From Anaerolineaceae bacterium (GTDB taxonomy: Bacteria; Chloroflexota; Anaerolineae; Anaerolineales; Anaerolineaceae), in the NCBI GenBank assembly GCA_002702705.1, contig PABH01000020.1:62001-126000 (forward strand): a stretch of DNA of 64,000 bases, in the 5' to 3' direction. The translations under genes were made by a program, and so were the position numbers. Shown here piece after piece: positions 33,824 through 41,539 of the stretch. The notes under the pieces are model-generated. The model searched no databases and was not told where the DNA came from. It saw only the letters and a list, made by a program, of their open reading frames with translations. Numbering within the stretch: the first letter of the stretch is position 1; every line of letters begins with the position of its first letter.

Positions 33824-35001
33824 CGAATTCAAGTGGAGAAAAATTTGTGGTTCCAATCGGGCCACAGCACCCTGCTTTAAAAGAACCAGGCCAATTCCAG
33901 TTTACCGTTGATGGTGAAATTGTGACAGGTGCTTCCATACGATTAGGGTTTGTCCATCGTGGCATCGAAAAAGCCTGTGAAAGTCGGAATTACACACAAG
34001 ATTTGTATTTACTTGAACGGGTCTGTGGCATCTGTTCTCATGTTCATGCAACTGCCTTTGCACTTGGTGTGGAAAAATTAGCCGGCGTAGAAGCGCCACC
34101 ACGAGCGGAGGCGATCCGTGTTCTTGGCGGTGAATTGGAGCGAATCCATAGTCATTTATTGTGGTTAGGTGTGGCTGCTCACGAAGGTGGGTTTGACACA
34201 TTATTCATGTATACCTGGCGAGACCGTGAAGTGGTAATGGATCTGTTGGAAAGTATTTCTGGCAGTCGAGTCCATTATTCCCTCAATGTCATCGGTGGCG
34301 TGAAATATGATATTACGGATAAAATGGCCGATGAGATTCGCCGCGGGATGGACTTTTTGGAAGAACGAACGCATTATTATATGAAAGTGGTCACCACGGA
34401 TGATACTTTTGTTGGTAGAACACGTGGTGTGGGTATAATGACAAAAGAACATGCCGAACGGTTAGGTGCTGTAGGCCCGACGGCCCGCGCATCAGGTGTA
34501 GAGCGTGATATTCGGTTTAATGCTCCTTATTCAGCCTATAAAGAGTTTCCAATAAATATGATAATGGATACAACAGGTGATTTAGAAGCCCGATTTATTG
34601 TCCGGATTAAGGAACTTTTTGAGTGTTATCGTTTGATCCGTGAGATTTTGGATAATTTACCGGAAAGTGATTTAACGGTGAAAGTGAAACGCCGAATTCC
34701 AGCCGGTGAAGTCATTTCACGGGTTGAAGCGCCGCGTGGTGAACTTTTATATTACATTCAGTCTGATGGAAGTGATATGCCCGCTCGGGTAAAAGCACGA
34801 ACACCAAGTTTGTGCAATTGGGCAACCATCAGTGATGTTGCCATAGGACATAAATTGGCTGATATGCCTATGTTGTTGGTGGGGATTGACCCCTGTTTTT
34901 CTTGCAATGACCGTTTGGTTCAAGTGAATCGACCCAACCAGACTGATTTAAATTGGTCTTGGGATGATTTGCGCCGATATGGAATAGAGTATTACCGATG
35001 A
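33820..35001 (+). CDS. [NiFe] hydrogenase large subunit, group 4 (NuoD-like)
   Basis: 393 residues. Both pairs of nickel ligands are present: Cys69 and Cys72 in RVCGICSHVHA and Cys359 and Cys362 in DPCFSCNDR. This shows a true hydrogenase rather than complex I NuoD, which lacks them. All four positions are cysteine, not UGA-encoded selenocysteine. The 28 residues after Arg365 look like the C-terminal extension that an endopeptidase removes in HycE-type subunits, and such a protease is encoded at the end of this operon. The ligand set and the DPCFSC form suggest ferredoxin-dependent H2 evolution. Confidence 0.95.
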   Translation: MTNSSGEKFVVPIGPQHPALKEPGQFQFTVDGEIVTGASIRLGFVHRGIEKACESRNYTQDLYLLERVCGICSHVHATAFALGVEKLAGVEAPPRAEAIRVLGGELERIHSHLLWLGVAAHEGGFDTLFMYTWRDREVVMDLLESISGSRVHYSLNVIGGVKYDITDKMADEIRRGMDFLEERTHYYMKVVTTDDTFVGRTRGVGIMTKEHAERLGAVGPTARASGVERDIRFNAPYSAYKEFPINMIMDTTGDLEARFIVRIKELFECYRLIREILDNLPESDLTVKVKRRIPAGEVISRVEAPRGELLYYIQSDGSDMPARVKARTPSLCNWATISDVAIGHKLADMPMLLVGIDPCFSCNDRLVQVNRPNQTDLNWSWDDLRRYGIEYYR

Positions 35002-35936
35002 ACCTATCATTACACCCATTAATCCTTTTGTTGTTATTTCCCGGTGGTCTGTTTTTACTCAACATCGGAATGATTTATGAATGGGCAGATCGCAAATTGG
35101 TTGCCCGTTATCAAAACCGTCAGGGTCCGCGTTGGTTTCAACCATTAGCTGACACGATAAAATTACTTGCAAAAGAAGAGATTGTGCCAAAAGGTGTGCA
35201 TAAGGGACTTTTTTTTGCTCTGCCGATCATCGCCTTAACCGGAGCTTTAACAGCAGGTTTATATGTGCCCCTCTTTGGTTTTGAACCTGCATTTAGTTTT
35301 CAAGGCGATCTGGTTGTCACTTTGTACTTATTAAGCATGATGACCTTATGTATGGGTTTAGCCGGGGCAAATACAGTCAGCCGGTTTTCATTAGTCGGAG
35401 CGACCCGCGCCTTAACCCAAATGTTTTCTTATGAAGCGCCTTTTTTACTGGCATTATTAGGACCGGCGATTGCAGCTGGTACTTGGAATATTGGTGAAAT
35501 AAACAATTTTGCTGGACAAAATTTATGGATGATCATTGCTCAGCCCATCGGTTTTGTGGTGGCAGTTGTTGGCTTAATGGGAAAACTTGAATTGCCGCCA
35601 TTTGATGCACCTGAAGCTGAAACAGAAATTGTGGCAGGGGCATTAACCGAATATTCCGGCAGAGGGTTTGCCTTGTTCCGCATTGGTAAAGATGTTGAAT
35701 TGGTGATTGGGTTAACCCTGGTTGTTGTATTCTATTTAGGCGGAATCAGTAATCCAATTTGGTTCATTGTGAAATCAGCAGGTTTGTTACTGGTTGTGGC
35801 AGCGTTACAATCGATGTTTGCACGGTTGAAAATTGATCAAACGGTTGGTTTATGGTGGCGTTTAGGGGCTTTAATGGCGCTGCTGCAGTTGGTTGCCATC
35901 ATTTTGGGACGTTATCTGGGTGCGTTAATTCGCTGA
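34998..35936 (+). CDS. NuoH-like membrane anchor subunit
   Basis: 312 residues, about eight membrane helices. Family features: the first helix, YEWADRKLVARYQNRQGPRW (the quinone-site amphipathic region), EAPFLLALLG and PFDAPEAETEIVAG with its acidic cluster. In hydrogenases this protein couples the peripheral arm to the ion channels without binding quinone. Overlaps the large-subunit gene by 4 nt. Confidence 0.92.
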   Translation: MNLSLHPLILLLLFPGGLFLLNIGMIYEWADRKLVARYQNRQGPRWFQPLADTIKLLAKEEIVPKGVHKGLFFALPIIALTGALTAGLYVPLFGFEPAFSFQGDLVVTLYLLSMMTLCMGLAGANTVSRFSLVGATRALTQMFSYEAPFLLALLGPAIAAGTWNIGEINNFAGQNLWMIIAQPIGFVVAVVGLMGKLELPPFDAPEAETEIVAGALTEYSGRGFALFRIGKDVELVIGLTLVVVFYLGGISNPIWFIVKSAGLLLVVAALQSMFARLKIDQTVGLWWRLGALMALLQLVAIILGRYLGALIR

Positions 35937-35947
35937 GGTGAAATATT

Positions 35948-36373
35948 ATGGGTATAGGTGCATTATTAGGGGATGTGGTTCGATCACTATTCAGTAAACC
36001 GGCAACGGAGCAATATCCATTTGTGAGATATGCAGCTCCGGATCGCCTACGTGGAAAATTGGTATATGATCCGGAAAAATGTTCCGGCTGCCAGCTTTGT
36101 ATCAAGGACTGTCCATCAAATGCCATTGAGTTATTGGTGGTGGATAAAAAAGCCAAAAAATTTGTTATGCGATATCACGCTGATCGTTGTGTATATTGTG
36201 CACAGTGTGTTGATAATTGTCGTTTCGAATGTTTAAATATGTCGAATGAACAATGGGAATTGGCTTCAACTGATAAAGCTGCATTTGAAGTGATGTATGG
36301 TAAGGATGAAGATATTGAATATCTCTTACAGAGAGCAGCTCAACCAGGCGCTGACGAACCACCTTGCGAATAA
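35948..36373 (+). CDS. hydrogenase 2x[4Fe-4S] ferredoxin subunit (NuoI-like)
   Basis: 141 residues with two complete [4Fe-4S] motifs, CSGCQLCIKDCP and CVYCAQCVDNCRFEC, in the central part. It would accept electrons from soluble ferredoxin and pass them to the small subunit. The C-terminal 45 residues are acidic and lack similarity I recognise. The coding sequence overlaps the start of the maturation protease gene in another frame by up to 77 bases. Confidence 0.92.
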   Translation: MGIGALLGDVVRSLFSKPATEQYPFVRYAAPDRLRGKLVYDPEKCSGCQLCIKDCPSNAIELLVVDKKAKKFVMRYHADRCVYCAQCVDNCRFECLNMSNEQWELASTDKAAFEVMYGKDEDIEYLLQRAAQPGADEPPCE

Positions 36374-36845
36374 TTCCGATTTACCGCGTTTAGCAGTAAT
36401 TGGAATTGGAAATGAATTTAACGGAGATGATGCAGCCGGTGTATTGGCAGTTCGCCATTTACAGCGGCTGCTGCCATTCCATTCCTTATTGTTATTAATT
36501 GAAGCTGGGGTTGCGCCGGAGAATTTTACAGGACAACTGCGGAAATTCCATCCGGATTGGGTTTGGCTTTTGGATGCAGCTGAAATGGGGGAAAAGCCAG
36601 GTTGTGTCCAATTATTGGATTGGCAAAAATCACAAGGAGTCAGCGCCATAACCCATGGATTGCCGCCAACCTTATTCGCACGCTTCGTGATGGAAGAATT
36701 TGGAGCAAGAATTTTTCTGTTTGGTATTCAACCAGAGCTGGTGGAGGCATATGTTGAACCAACAGTATGTATTCAAAAAGCAGTTTCCGGACTAACTGAA
36801 TCTCTTAGTACGTGGATTCTAGATAATTATCAAAAGAGAATATAA
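36297..36845 (+). CDS. hydrogenase maturation endopeptidase (HycI family)
   Basis: 182 residues as drawn. VIGIGNEFNGDDAAG carries the nickel-sensing Glu and Asp residues, with a hydrophobic strand LLLIEAGVAPEN and AITHGLPP supplying the third ligand His. These proteases remove the C-terminal extension of [NiFe] large subunits after nickel insertion. The start is uncertain: ATG 36297 and ATG 36306 both lie inside the ferredoxin gene; the conserved domain itself begins near 36390. Last gene of the hydrogenase operon, so the enzyme and its processing are encoded together. Confidence 0.85.
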   Translation: MVRMKILNISYREQLNQALTNHLANNSDLPRLAVIGIGNEFNGDDAAGVLAVRHLQRLLPFHSLLLLIEAGVAPENFTGQLRKFHPDWVWLLDAAEMGEKPGCVQLLDWQKSQGVSAITHGLPPTLFARFVMEEFGARIFLFGIQPELVEAYVEPTVCIQKAVSGLTESLSTWILDNYQKRI

Positions 36846-37017
36846 CCACGAAGAATTTTAAGAATAAGGTCACTAAGAAGATTGGGGTAATGGAAAAAAA
36901 ATATCAAAAGAAGCCCTTAATCCCTTTCAGTGATAGGTTTTTGTGAATTTTCCGAATGGAAAAAACGGTTCATTCCAAGCTATAATTAATAAAAACACTC
37001 TTGAAGGACTTTTAACT

Positions 37018-39006
37018 TTGAAAAAGAAATTTAAATTATCCCAAATCATTGCCATTTTTTGGATCATCATTGTTGTTGGTGGGTATTATTTAATTCACGA
37101 ACCACTTCCGAAAGGGATGTTTTTTCCCTTCTTGCAAACTGTTTGGGCGGTTGTTTCCGTTATGATGGTGCTGATTTTGGCAGGTGGCATTGGTTTCTTA
37201 ACTTTGAGGTTAGAAGAATATCCAGCACTTGCACGGGGAGTGATCCAGGCATCGTTGGGTTTGGGTATTCTAGCATTGTTTGTTTTACTTCTAGGATCAA
37301 TCTGGCGGATTAATACCTATTTTATATTTTTTTTGGTACCATTTTTTCTAGTTGTTTATCATCGTGGGGTAATGGGTTGGTTAAGATTATGGCGTGAAGC
37401 GTTGATTGAACAATGGGTTTCTGGGGGTAAAATGCAGCGGTTGGTTATTTTATTGATTGGCGGTCTGTTTTTTATGATGTTAATCACTGCACTTGCACCA
37501 CCGATAAAATATGATGCCCTTAATTATCACCTTACTTTGCCAAAAACATACTTGTTGAACCAAAAAATAACCGATTTGCCCTGGTTGGTGATGTCCGGTA
37601 TGCCGCAAACAACAGAAATGTTATATCTCATAGCGATGGCGCTGGGTGGGGAATCCGCACCACTGTTAATGAATTGGGTGTTTGGTTTACTGACTATTTT
37701 AGGTCTGGTGGGGTATTTATCGGATCGGATTGATTCATTGGCTGCGTGGGTAGGAGCAGCAGCTTTGCTTTCAGGTTTTACCCTTGTCTCTGCTTTGGCC
37801 TGGGGGTATGTGGGCTGGTTGAGTGCTATATTTGGTCTGTGTACATTGGTGTTGTTGGACACTTTTTATCGCAATAATGGGGATAAACGAACGATTTTTT
37901 ATGCGGGGTTATTTGCTGGTCTGGCGTTTTCGACCAAATATCCAGCAGGGGTGATGATGGCCTGCGGTGGTGTTGTTTTAACCTGGATCGTTTTTCGGCT
38001 AAAACAACGTTGGTGGCCTGTTGTTTGGCGGTTTGGGTTAGGCGCATTGATATTTTCAGTTCCCTGGCTGGTAAAAAATTTTATAATGACCGGAAATCCG
38101 CTTTATCCCTTTTTTTTTGAGGCTGGCGCAATGGATGCGGTACGGATTGGCGTTTATCAGGGATCACCAACGTTTGGAGATTGGACAGACTTCGCATTTT
38201 TACCATTAAAGGCAGTCTTGACAGGTGTAGAGGGTGCGCCTGGTTACAGTGTTTCTTTGGGGCCATTATTGTTAGGATTGGGGCTTTTGGCTTTTCTGGG
38301 TTGGACTTTTAAATCTAAAAATGAAAAAATGAGCCTGACCGTAACAGGGATCATCAGTTTGATAGGTATCGTGATATGGTCCGTTGGAAATCAATTAAGT
38401 GGTTATTTGGTTCAAACACGTTTTTATTTTGTTTTATTCCCAACGTTTGCCAGTCTGGCTGGATTTGGTTATTTTGAGCTTCAAAAAATTAAATCCAAAA
38501 GAAATTGGTTTGGTAAATTTGTTAATACCGTCATTCTGCTGGTTTTGGTGCTTAACTTGGTGCAGATTGGTGCAGAAACAAACCATAAAGGGGCTGTCAG
38601 TGTTTTATTTGGGCAAAAGAGCCGGCAGGACTATTTATATGATAATTTGGGTTGGTATGCGGTTGCTTTGGATGAAATAAAAAAGCTTCCGGAAAGCAGT
38701 AAGGTAATCATGCTTTACGAACCACGCGGTTATGGCTGTGTTCCAAAATGTGACCCGGATGAAATTTTAGACCGTTGGAAAACGGAGAATATCCGTTACG
38801 GAAATTACCAAACGATGGAAAAAGAATGGCGTGAACAGGGATTTACCCATTTGTTGGTTTATACCGTAGGGGTTGATTTTTTACGTGGAGATAATGACCC
38901 TCATCATCCCCTTTCCGATTTGCAGGCATTGGATACTTATCTGGCCACCTTGACAATACCGCTTGATATCGGCGGGGTGTATGCCCTGTATACGATCCCT
39001 GATTAA
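37018..39006 (+). CDS. multi-span membrane glycosyltransferase-like protein (GT39/GT-C type)
   Basis: 662 residues from TTG 37018, which has GAAGGA 9 nt upstream. An earlier GTG (36943) would have to translate across a TATAAT at 36981-36986 and adds a hydrophilic tail. About 13 membrane helices run from residue 8 to about 545, followed by a soluble domain ending in DLQALDTYLATLTIPLD. The acidic first external loop (APPIKYDALNYHLTLPKTYLL; core YDALNYHL) is typical of GT-C enzymes that use polyprenyl-phosphate sugars. AFSTKYPAG fits the dolichyl-phosphate-mannose family too. Donor and acceptor are unknown; the gene stands alone. Confidence 0.72.
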   Translation: MKKKFKLSQIIAIFWIIIVVGGYYLIHEPLPKGMFFPFLQTVWAVVSVMMVLILAGGIGFLTLRLEEYPALARGVIQASLGLGILALFVLLLGSIWRINTYFIFFLVPFFLVVYHRGVMGWLRLWREALIEQWVSGGKMQRLVILLIGGLFFMMLITALAPPIKYDALNYHLTLPKTYLLNQKITDLPWLVMSGMPQTTEMLYLIAMALGGESAPLLMNWVFGLLTILGLVGYLSDRIDSLAAWVGAAALLSGFTLVSALAWGYVGWLSAIFGLCTLVLLDTFYRNNGDKRTIFYAGLFAGLAFSTKYPAGVMMACGGVVLTWIVFRLKQRWWPVVWRFGLGALIFSVPWLVKNFIMTGNPLYPFFFEAGAMDAVRIGVYQGSPTFGDWTDFAFLPLKAVLTGVEGAPGYSVSLGPLLLGLGLLAFLGWTFKSKNEKMSLTVTGIISLIGIVIWSVGNQLSGYLVQTRFYFVLFPTFASLAGFGYFELQKIKSKRNWFGKFVNTVILLVLVLNLVQIGAETNHKGAVSVLFGQKSRQDYLYDNLGWYAVALDEIKKLPESSKVIMLYEPRGYGCVPKCDPDEILDRWKTENIRYGNYQTMEKEWREQGFTHLLVYTVGVDFLRGDNDPHHPLSDLQALDTYLATLTIPLDIGGVYALYTIPD

Positions 39007-39130
39007 TTTGTTTTTCAACTATGGTATTGATGATACCTTTCAACAGGTTCATCAATCTTTTATTGAAGTGAGATCAATACAATACGCAAAGCAGCTAGTA
39101 AATTCTTTTTTTATAACTTTGATTCTGATT

Positions 39131-39166
39131 GTAAAAAACCCATAAAAAAATTTATGGATTTTTTAC
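39131..39166. terminator. AT-rich hairpin after the GT39-like gene, possible terminator
   Basis: GTAAAAAACCCATAAA (39131-39146) pairs almost perfectly with TTTATGGATTTTTTAC (39151-39166). The stem is weak in GC, and the T-run is part of the stem itself, so termination is plausible but not certain. Confidence 0.4.
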
Positions 39167-39223
39167 GCAACTAATTTTATACTTCATTTATAATGAGTAA
39201 AAATTTTTGAGGGTGGCAGATTG

Positions 39224-40381
39224 ATGGACCAATTAAAAAAGAATAACTTATTACATACTTCATCGAACCAACTGATCGATGCGCTGACAGGCTGTTGGAA
39301 TAGAGTTCGTTTTATCGATTTTTTAGCGGAGGTAATGTCTGATCCATTCATTGTTAAGTGGTCGGCAGTGGGGATTGATTTAAACAATTTTAAGAAAATC
39401 AATGATTATTTTGGACATTCATTTGGTGATGCTTTACTGCAATGGGTAGCTGATCGCTTAAAAGAGGAATGTCCTTACACTTGCCGTGTTAGTGGTGATG
39501 AGTTTTTTATGTTATTTTTGGAAAACGACCATGCCATCCATAATAAAAATGCCAAGTTTCTCTATGAAAAAATAAATCATGATTTGTCTAGTTTTTTTAC
39601 AGCACATGCAAAAAATCCTGAGAAGGCGCAAGAATTCTTACCACTTTTAACAATGTCTGTTGTGAACCTATCAAAAAATACCAGAATTGCGATGGATAAG
39701 GTTTTTACTCTTTTAGATTATTCCGTTTATGAATTAAAGAGTAAATACCGCCAGAACAATTTAACAACTTCTTTTCGTATTTATGATATGTCAGCGTTAT
39801 TACCGTTGATTTCAACAGTCGAAGAGAATTGGGTATCAGAATATTTAATGAAACGCGTGTCAGAATTAAGCAAGGCATTAGCGGAAAGTAATACGCTGGC
39901 ACTATCCGATCAGGTCAGTGGGTTACCAAATGCATTGGCTGCGGAAAGTTATATTAACAATATTTTGGTTCAGACGGACCCGCAAAAAGATGAAATATGC
40001 CTTTTATTTATCGATGGTGATGATTTAAGACTTTATAACAAGATTAGTTATCAATCCGGGGATCAAATGATCCGTAACCTGGCTTTGCTTTTTAAAGAGA
40101 GCCTAAATAGAAATGAATTTTTAGCACGTTGGCGCAGAGGGGATGAATTTGTAATTATTTGTCCGGGGCTTTCCATCGAAGCTGGAAAAGAAAAAGCAGA
40201 ACAACTGAGAGCGATGATTGAAGCAAAAACGCAAAGCTGGCAAATTCCAGTCACAATTTCCATCGGATTGGCCTGTTACCCACATCATGGTGAAAACCTG
40301 GATGAATTATTGGAGCATGCAGAACTTTGCCTTACCCAAGCGAAAAGTCTGGGTAAAAACCAGGTTGTTTTCATTGAATAA
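39224..40381 (+). CDS. tandem GGDEF domain protein
   Basis: 385 residues from ATG 39224 (GAGGGTGG upstream). Two GGDEF domains with no sensor or membrane segment. First (about 15-160): DALTGCWNRVRF, GIDLNNFKKINDYFGHSFGD and RVSGDEFFMLF. Second (about 225-385): DQVSGLPNALAAE, FIDGDDLRLYNK, SGDQMIRNLA, WRRGDEFVIICPG and SIGLACYPHHGENLDELLEHAE. The signature loops read SGDEF and RGDEF. Conserved GDEF and metal-binding Asp suggest diguanylate cyclase folds; whether both are active is open. A linker of about 60 residues with LMKRVSELSKALAESNT looks coiled-coil, which could pair protomers. Confidence 0.88.
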   Translation: MDQLKKNNLLHTSSNQLIDALTGCWNRVRFIDFLAEVMSDPFIVKWSAVGIDLNNFKKINDYFGHSFGDALLQWVADRLKEECPYTCRVSGDEFFMLFLENDHAIHNKNAKFLYEKINHDLSSFFTAHAKNPEKAQEFLPLLTMSVVNLSKNTRIAMDKVFTLLDYSVYELKSKYRQNNLTTSFRIYDMSALLPLISTVEENWVSEYLMKRVSELSKALAESNTLALSDQVSGLPNALAAESYINNILVQTDPQKDEICLLFIDGDDLRLYNKISYQSGDQMIRNLALLFKESLNRNEFLARWRRGDEFVIICPGLSIEAGKEKAEQLRAMIEAKTQSWQIPVTISIGLACYPHHGENLDELLEHAELCLTQAKSLGKNQVVFIE

Positions 40382-40403
40382 AAATCTATAGTCCAAGTTG
40401 ATC

Positions 40404-40432
40404 TTGAACTTCATCATACAAGTACTTATAAT
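40404..40432 (+). promoter_or_regulatory. near-consensus promoter of the orphan structured RNA
   Basis: TTGAAC (40404-40409), 17-nt spacer, TATAAT (40427-40432). The structured RNA begins 8 nt after the -10 box. It lies just 23 nt after the GGDEF stop codon. Confidence 0.75.
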
Positions 40433-40439
40433 AATAATT

Positions 40440-40561
40440 GAGCGGAGAATGCTTAATCCAAATACCGGATCAGGTCTAAAGCCCGGGGCGTTGGATTTCC
40501 TTTTCTGGAGTATATCCCTTCTTGGGAGCGCCTACCTACTTGCATCCCGCTCACTTTTTTT
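40440..40561 (+). ncRNA. orphan structured RNA with terminator-like 3' end
   Basis: The gap 40382-40707 contains no supportable protein but a compact RNA of about 120 nt. The ends pair: GAGCGG (40440-40445) with CCGCTC (40547-40552), continued by ATGC/GCAT (40449-40452/40542-40545). Inside are AATCCAA/TTGGATT (40455-40461/40491-40497) enclosing CCGG/CCGG (40465-40468/40483-40486), and TCCC-TTCTT-GGGA with an adjoining CAGGATC-like single strand. The closing stem is followed after CA... by seven T (40555-40561), so it could itself terminate transcription. Promoter, three-way junction and U-tract mark a discrete RNA gene. I do not recognise the family; 6S RNA or a leader element for the phosphorylase gene are possible. 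Confidence 0.6.
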
Positions 40562-40707
40562 AATTTTGGGGATAATACATTTAATCAAAGTTTCATAATT
40601 GTAGTTGTTAGGTATATGGTCGTAAATCACCTAAGTGATTTTTCTTTTCAACCATTCTATTGTAGAATCATATCCCACGAAATAAACCATGGAGAGGATA
40701 AATTAAA

Positions 40708-41475
40708 ATGGGAACTGAAACCGAAAAACAATATCATATCAAAGTCGGACCGGGGGGGGTCGGTGGATATGTGCTTTTGCCGGGAGATCCTGGGCGCTGC
40801 GAATCGATTGCGGCTTATTTTGATGATGCGAAATTTGTCTCTTTTAACCGCGAACATAAAGTATATACTGGCACATTAGACGGGGAAAAGGTTTCGGTTG
40901 TGTCGACCGGGATGGGCTGCCCTTCCACCGCAATCGCGGTGGAGGAATTGATCAAGGTTGGCGCACATACGTTTATCCGTGTAGGCACCTCTGGTGCGAT
41001 GCAGCCGGATTTAAAGTTAGGCGACCTTGCGATTGTAAACGCAGCCATTCGGGATGAAGGTACAACCCGCCAGTATTTGCCAATTGAATACCCGGCAGTC
41101 GCGGATTTGGAAGTGATCAACGCCTTGGTGACCGCCGCGAATAAACTAGGTTATGATCACGCCGTTGGCGTTTCTCACACAAAAGATTCCTTTTATTCGG
41201 AAACCGAACCGGACCGCATGCCGATGGCAAATTACCTGCACCAGCGTTGGGATGCCTGGGTTGGCGGTGGGGCAATTTGTTCCGAGATGGAAGCATCCGT
41301 TTTATTCGTTTTGGCTGGCATCCACCGCAAACGAGCCGGCGGGGTGATGATGGTGATTGGGTCGGATATGGCGACCATCACCGGAAAAAAACATGATCCA
41401 GACGGCATGATTAAAACAGCGGTAGAAGCGCTTCGGATATTAATCCGGCAGGATCGGGAAAAGAAAAACCACTAA
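40708..41475 (+). CDS. uridine phosphorylase-type nucleoside phosphorylase
   Basis: 255 residues of the PNP/UDP family I. Motifs: LLPGDPGR near residue 23 (phosphate-binding Gly and Arg), FNREHKVYTG, GTSGAM (phosphate site) and CSEMEAS near residue 195 (ribose-binding Glu-Met-Glu). The HTKDSFY stretch and length favour uridine phosphorylase over purine forms, but specificity is not certain. It would release uracil and ribose 1-phosphate. ATG 40708 follows GAGAGGATAA. It is about 150 nt downstream of the orphan RNA and converges on valS. Confidence 0.85.
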   Translation: MGTETEKQYHIKVGPGGVGGYVLLPGDPGRCESIAAYFDDAKFVSFNREHKVYTGTLDGEKVSVVSTGMGCPSTAIAVEELIKVGAHTFIRVGTSGAMQPDLKLGDLAIVNAAIRDEGTTRQYLPIEYPAVADLEVINALVTAANKLGYDHAVGVSHTKDSFYSETEPDRMPMANYLHQRWDAWVGGGAICSEMEASVLFVLAGIHRKRAGGVMMVIGSDMATITGKKHDPDGMIKTAVEALRILIRQDREKKNH

Positions 41476-41500
41476 GCAGCACGAAGACAAAACATAAAAA

Positions 41501-41537
41501 AAAGAAACGCACCGTTCTATTGGTGCGTTTCTTTTTT
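41501..41537. terminator. bidirectional intrinsic terminator between the phosphorylase and valS genes
   Basis: AAAGAAACGCACC (41501-41513) pairs with GGTGCGTTTCTTT (41522-41534). The T-run on the right and A-run on the left serve both converging genes. Confidence 0.88.
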
Positions 41538-41539
41538 AA

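Noticed and set aside
33820-35001. Selenocysteine in the hydrogenase large subunit, prompted by the nearby tRNA-Sec
   Set aside because: All four nickel ligands are TGT/TGC cysteine codons; no in-frame TGA occurs before the stop.
28368-36373. Reading the operon as respiratory complex I
   Set aside because: The large subunit has all four [NiFe] cysteines (Cys69, 72, 359, 362), the operon encodes a hydrogenase protease, and the NuoE/F/G genes are absent.
40440-40561. THF riboswitch or signal-recognition-particle RNA
   Set aside because: The end sequences recall the THF motif, but the internal stems do not match and the downstream gene is unrelated; the GGAA-type SRP apical loop is missing.
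40398-40598. 66-codon ORF on the plus strand
   Set aside because: It covers the orphan RNA's promoter and structure, has no ribosome binding site, and reads as a random hydrophobic string.
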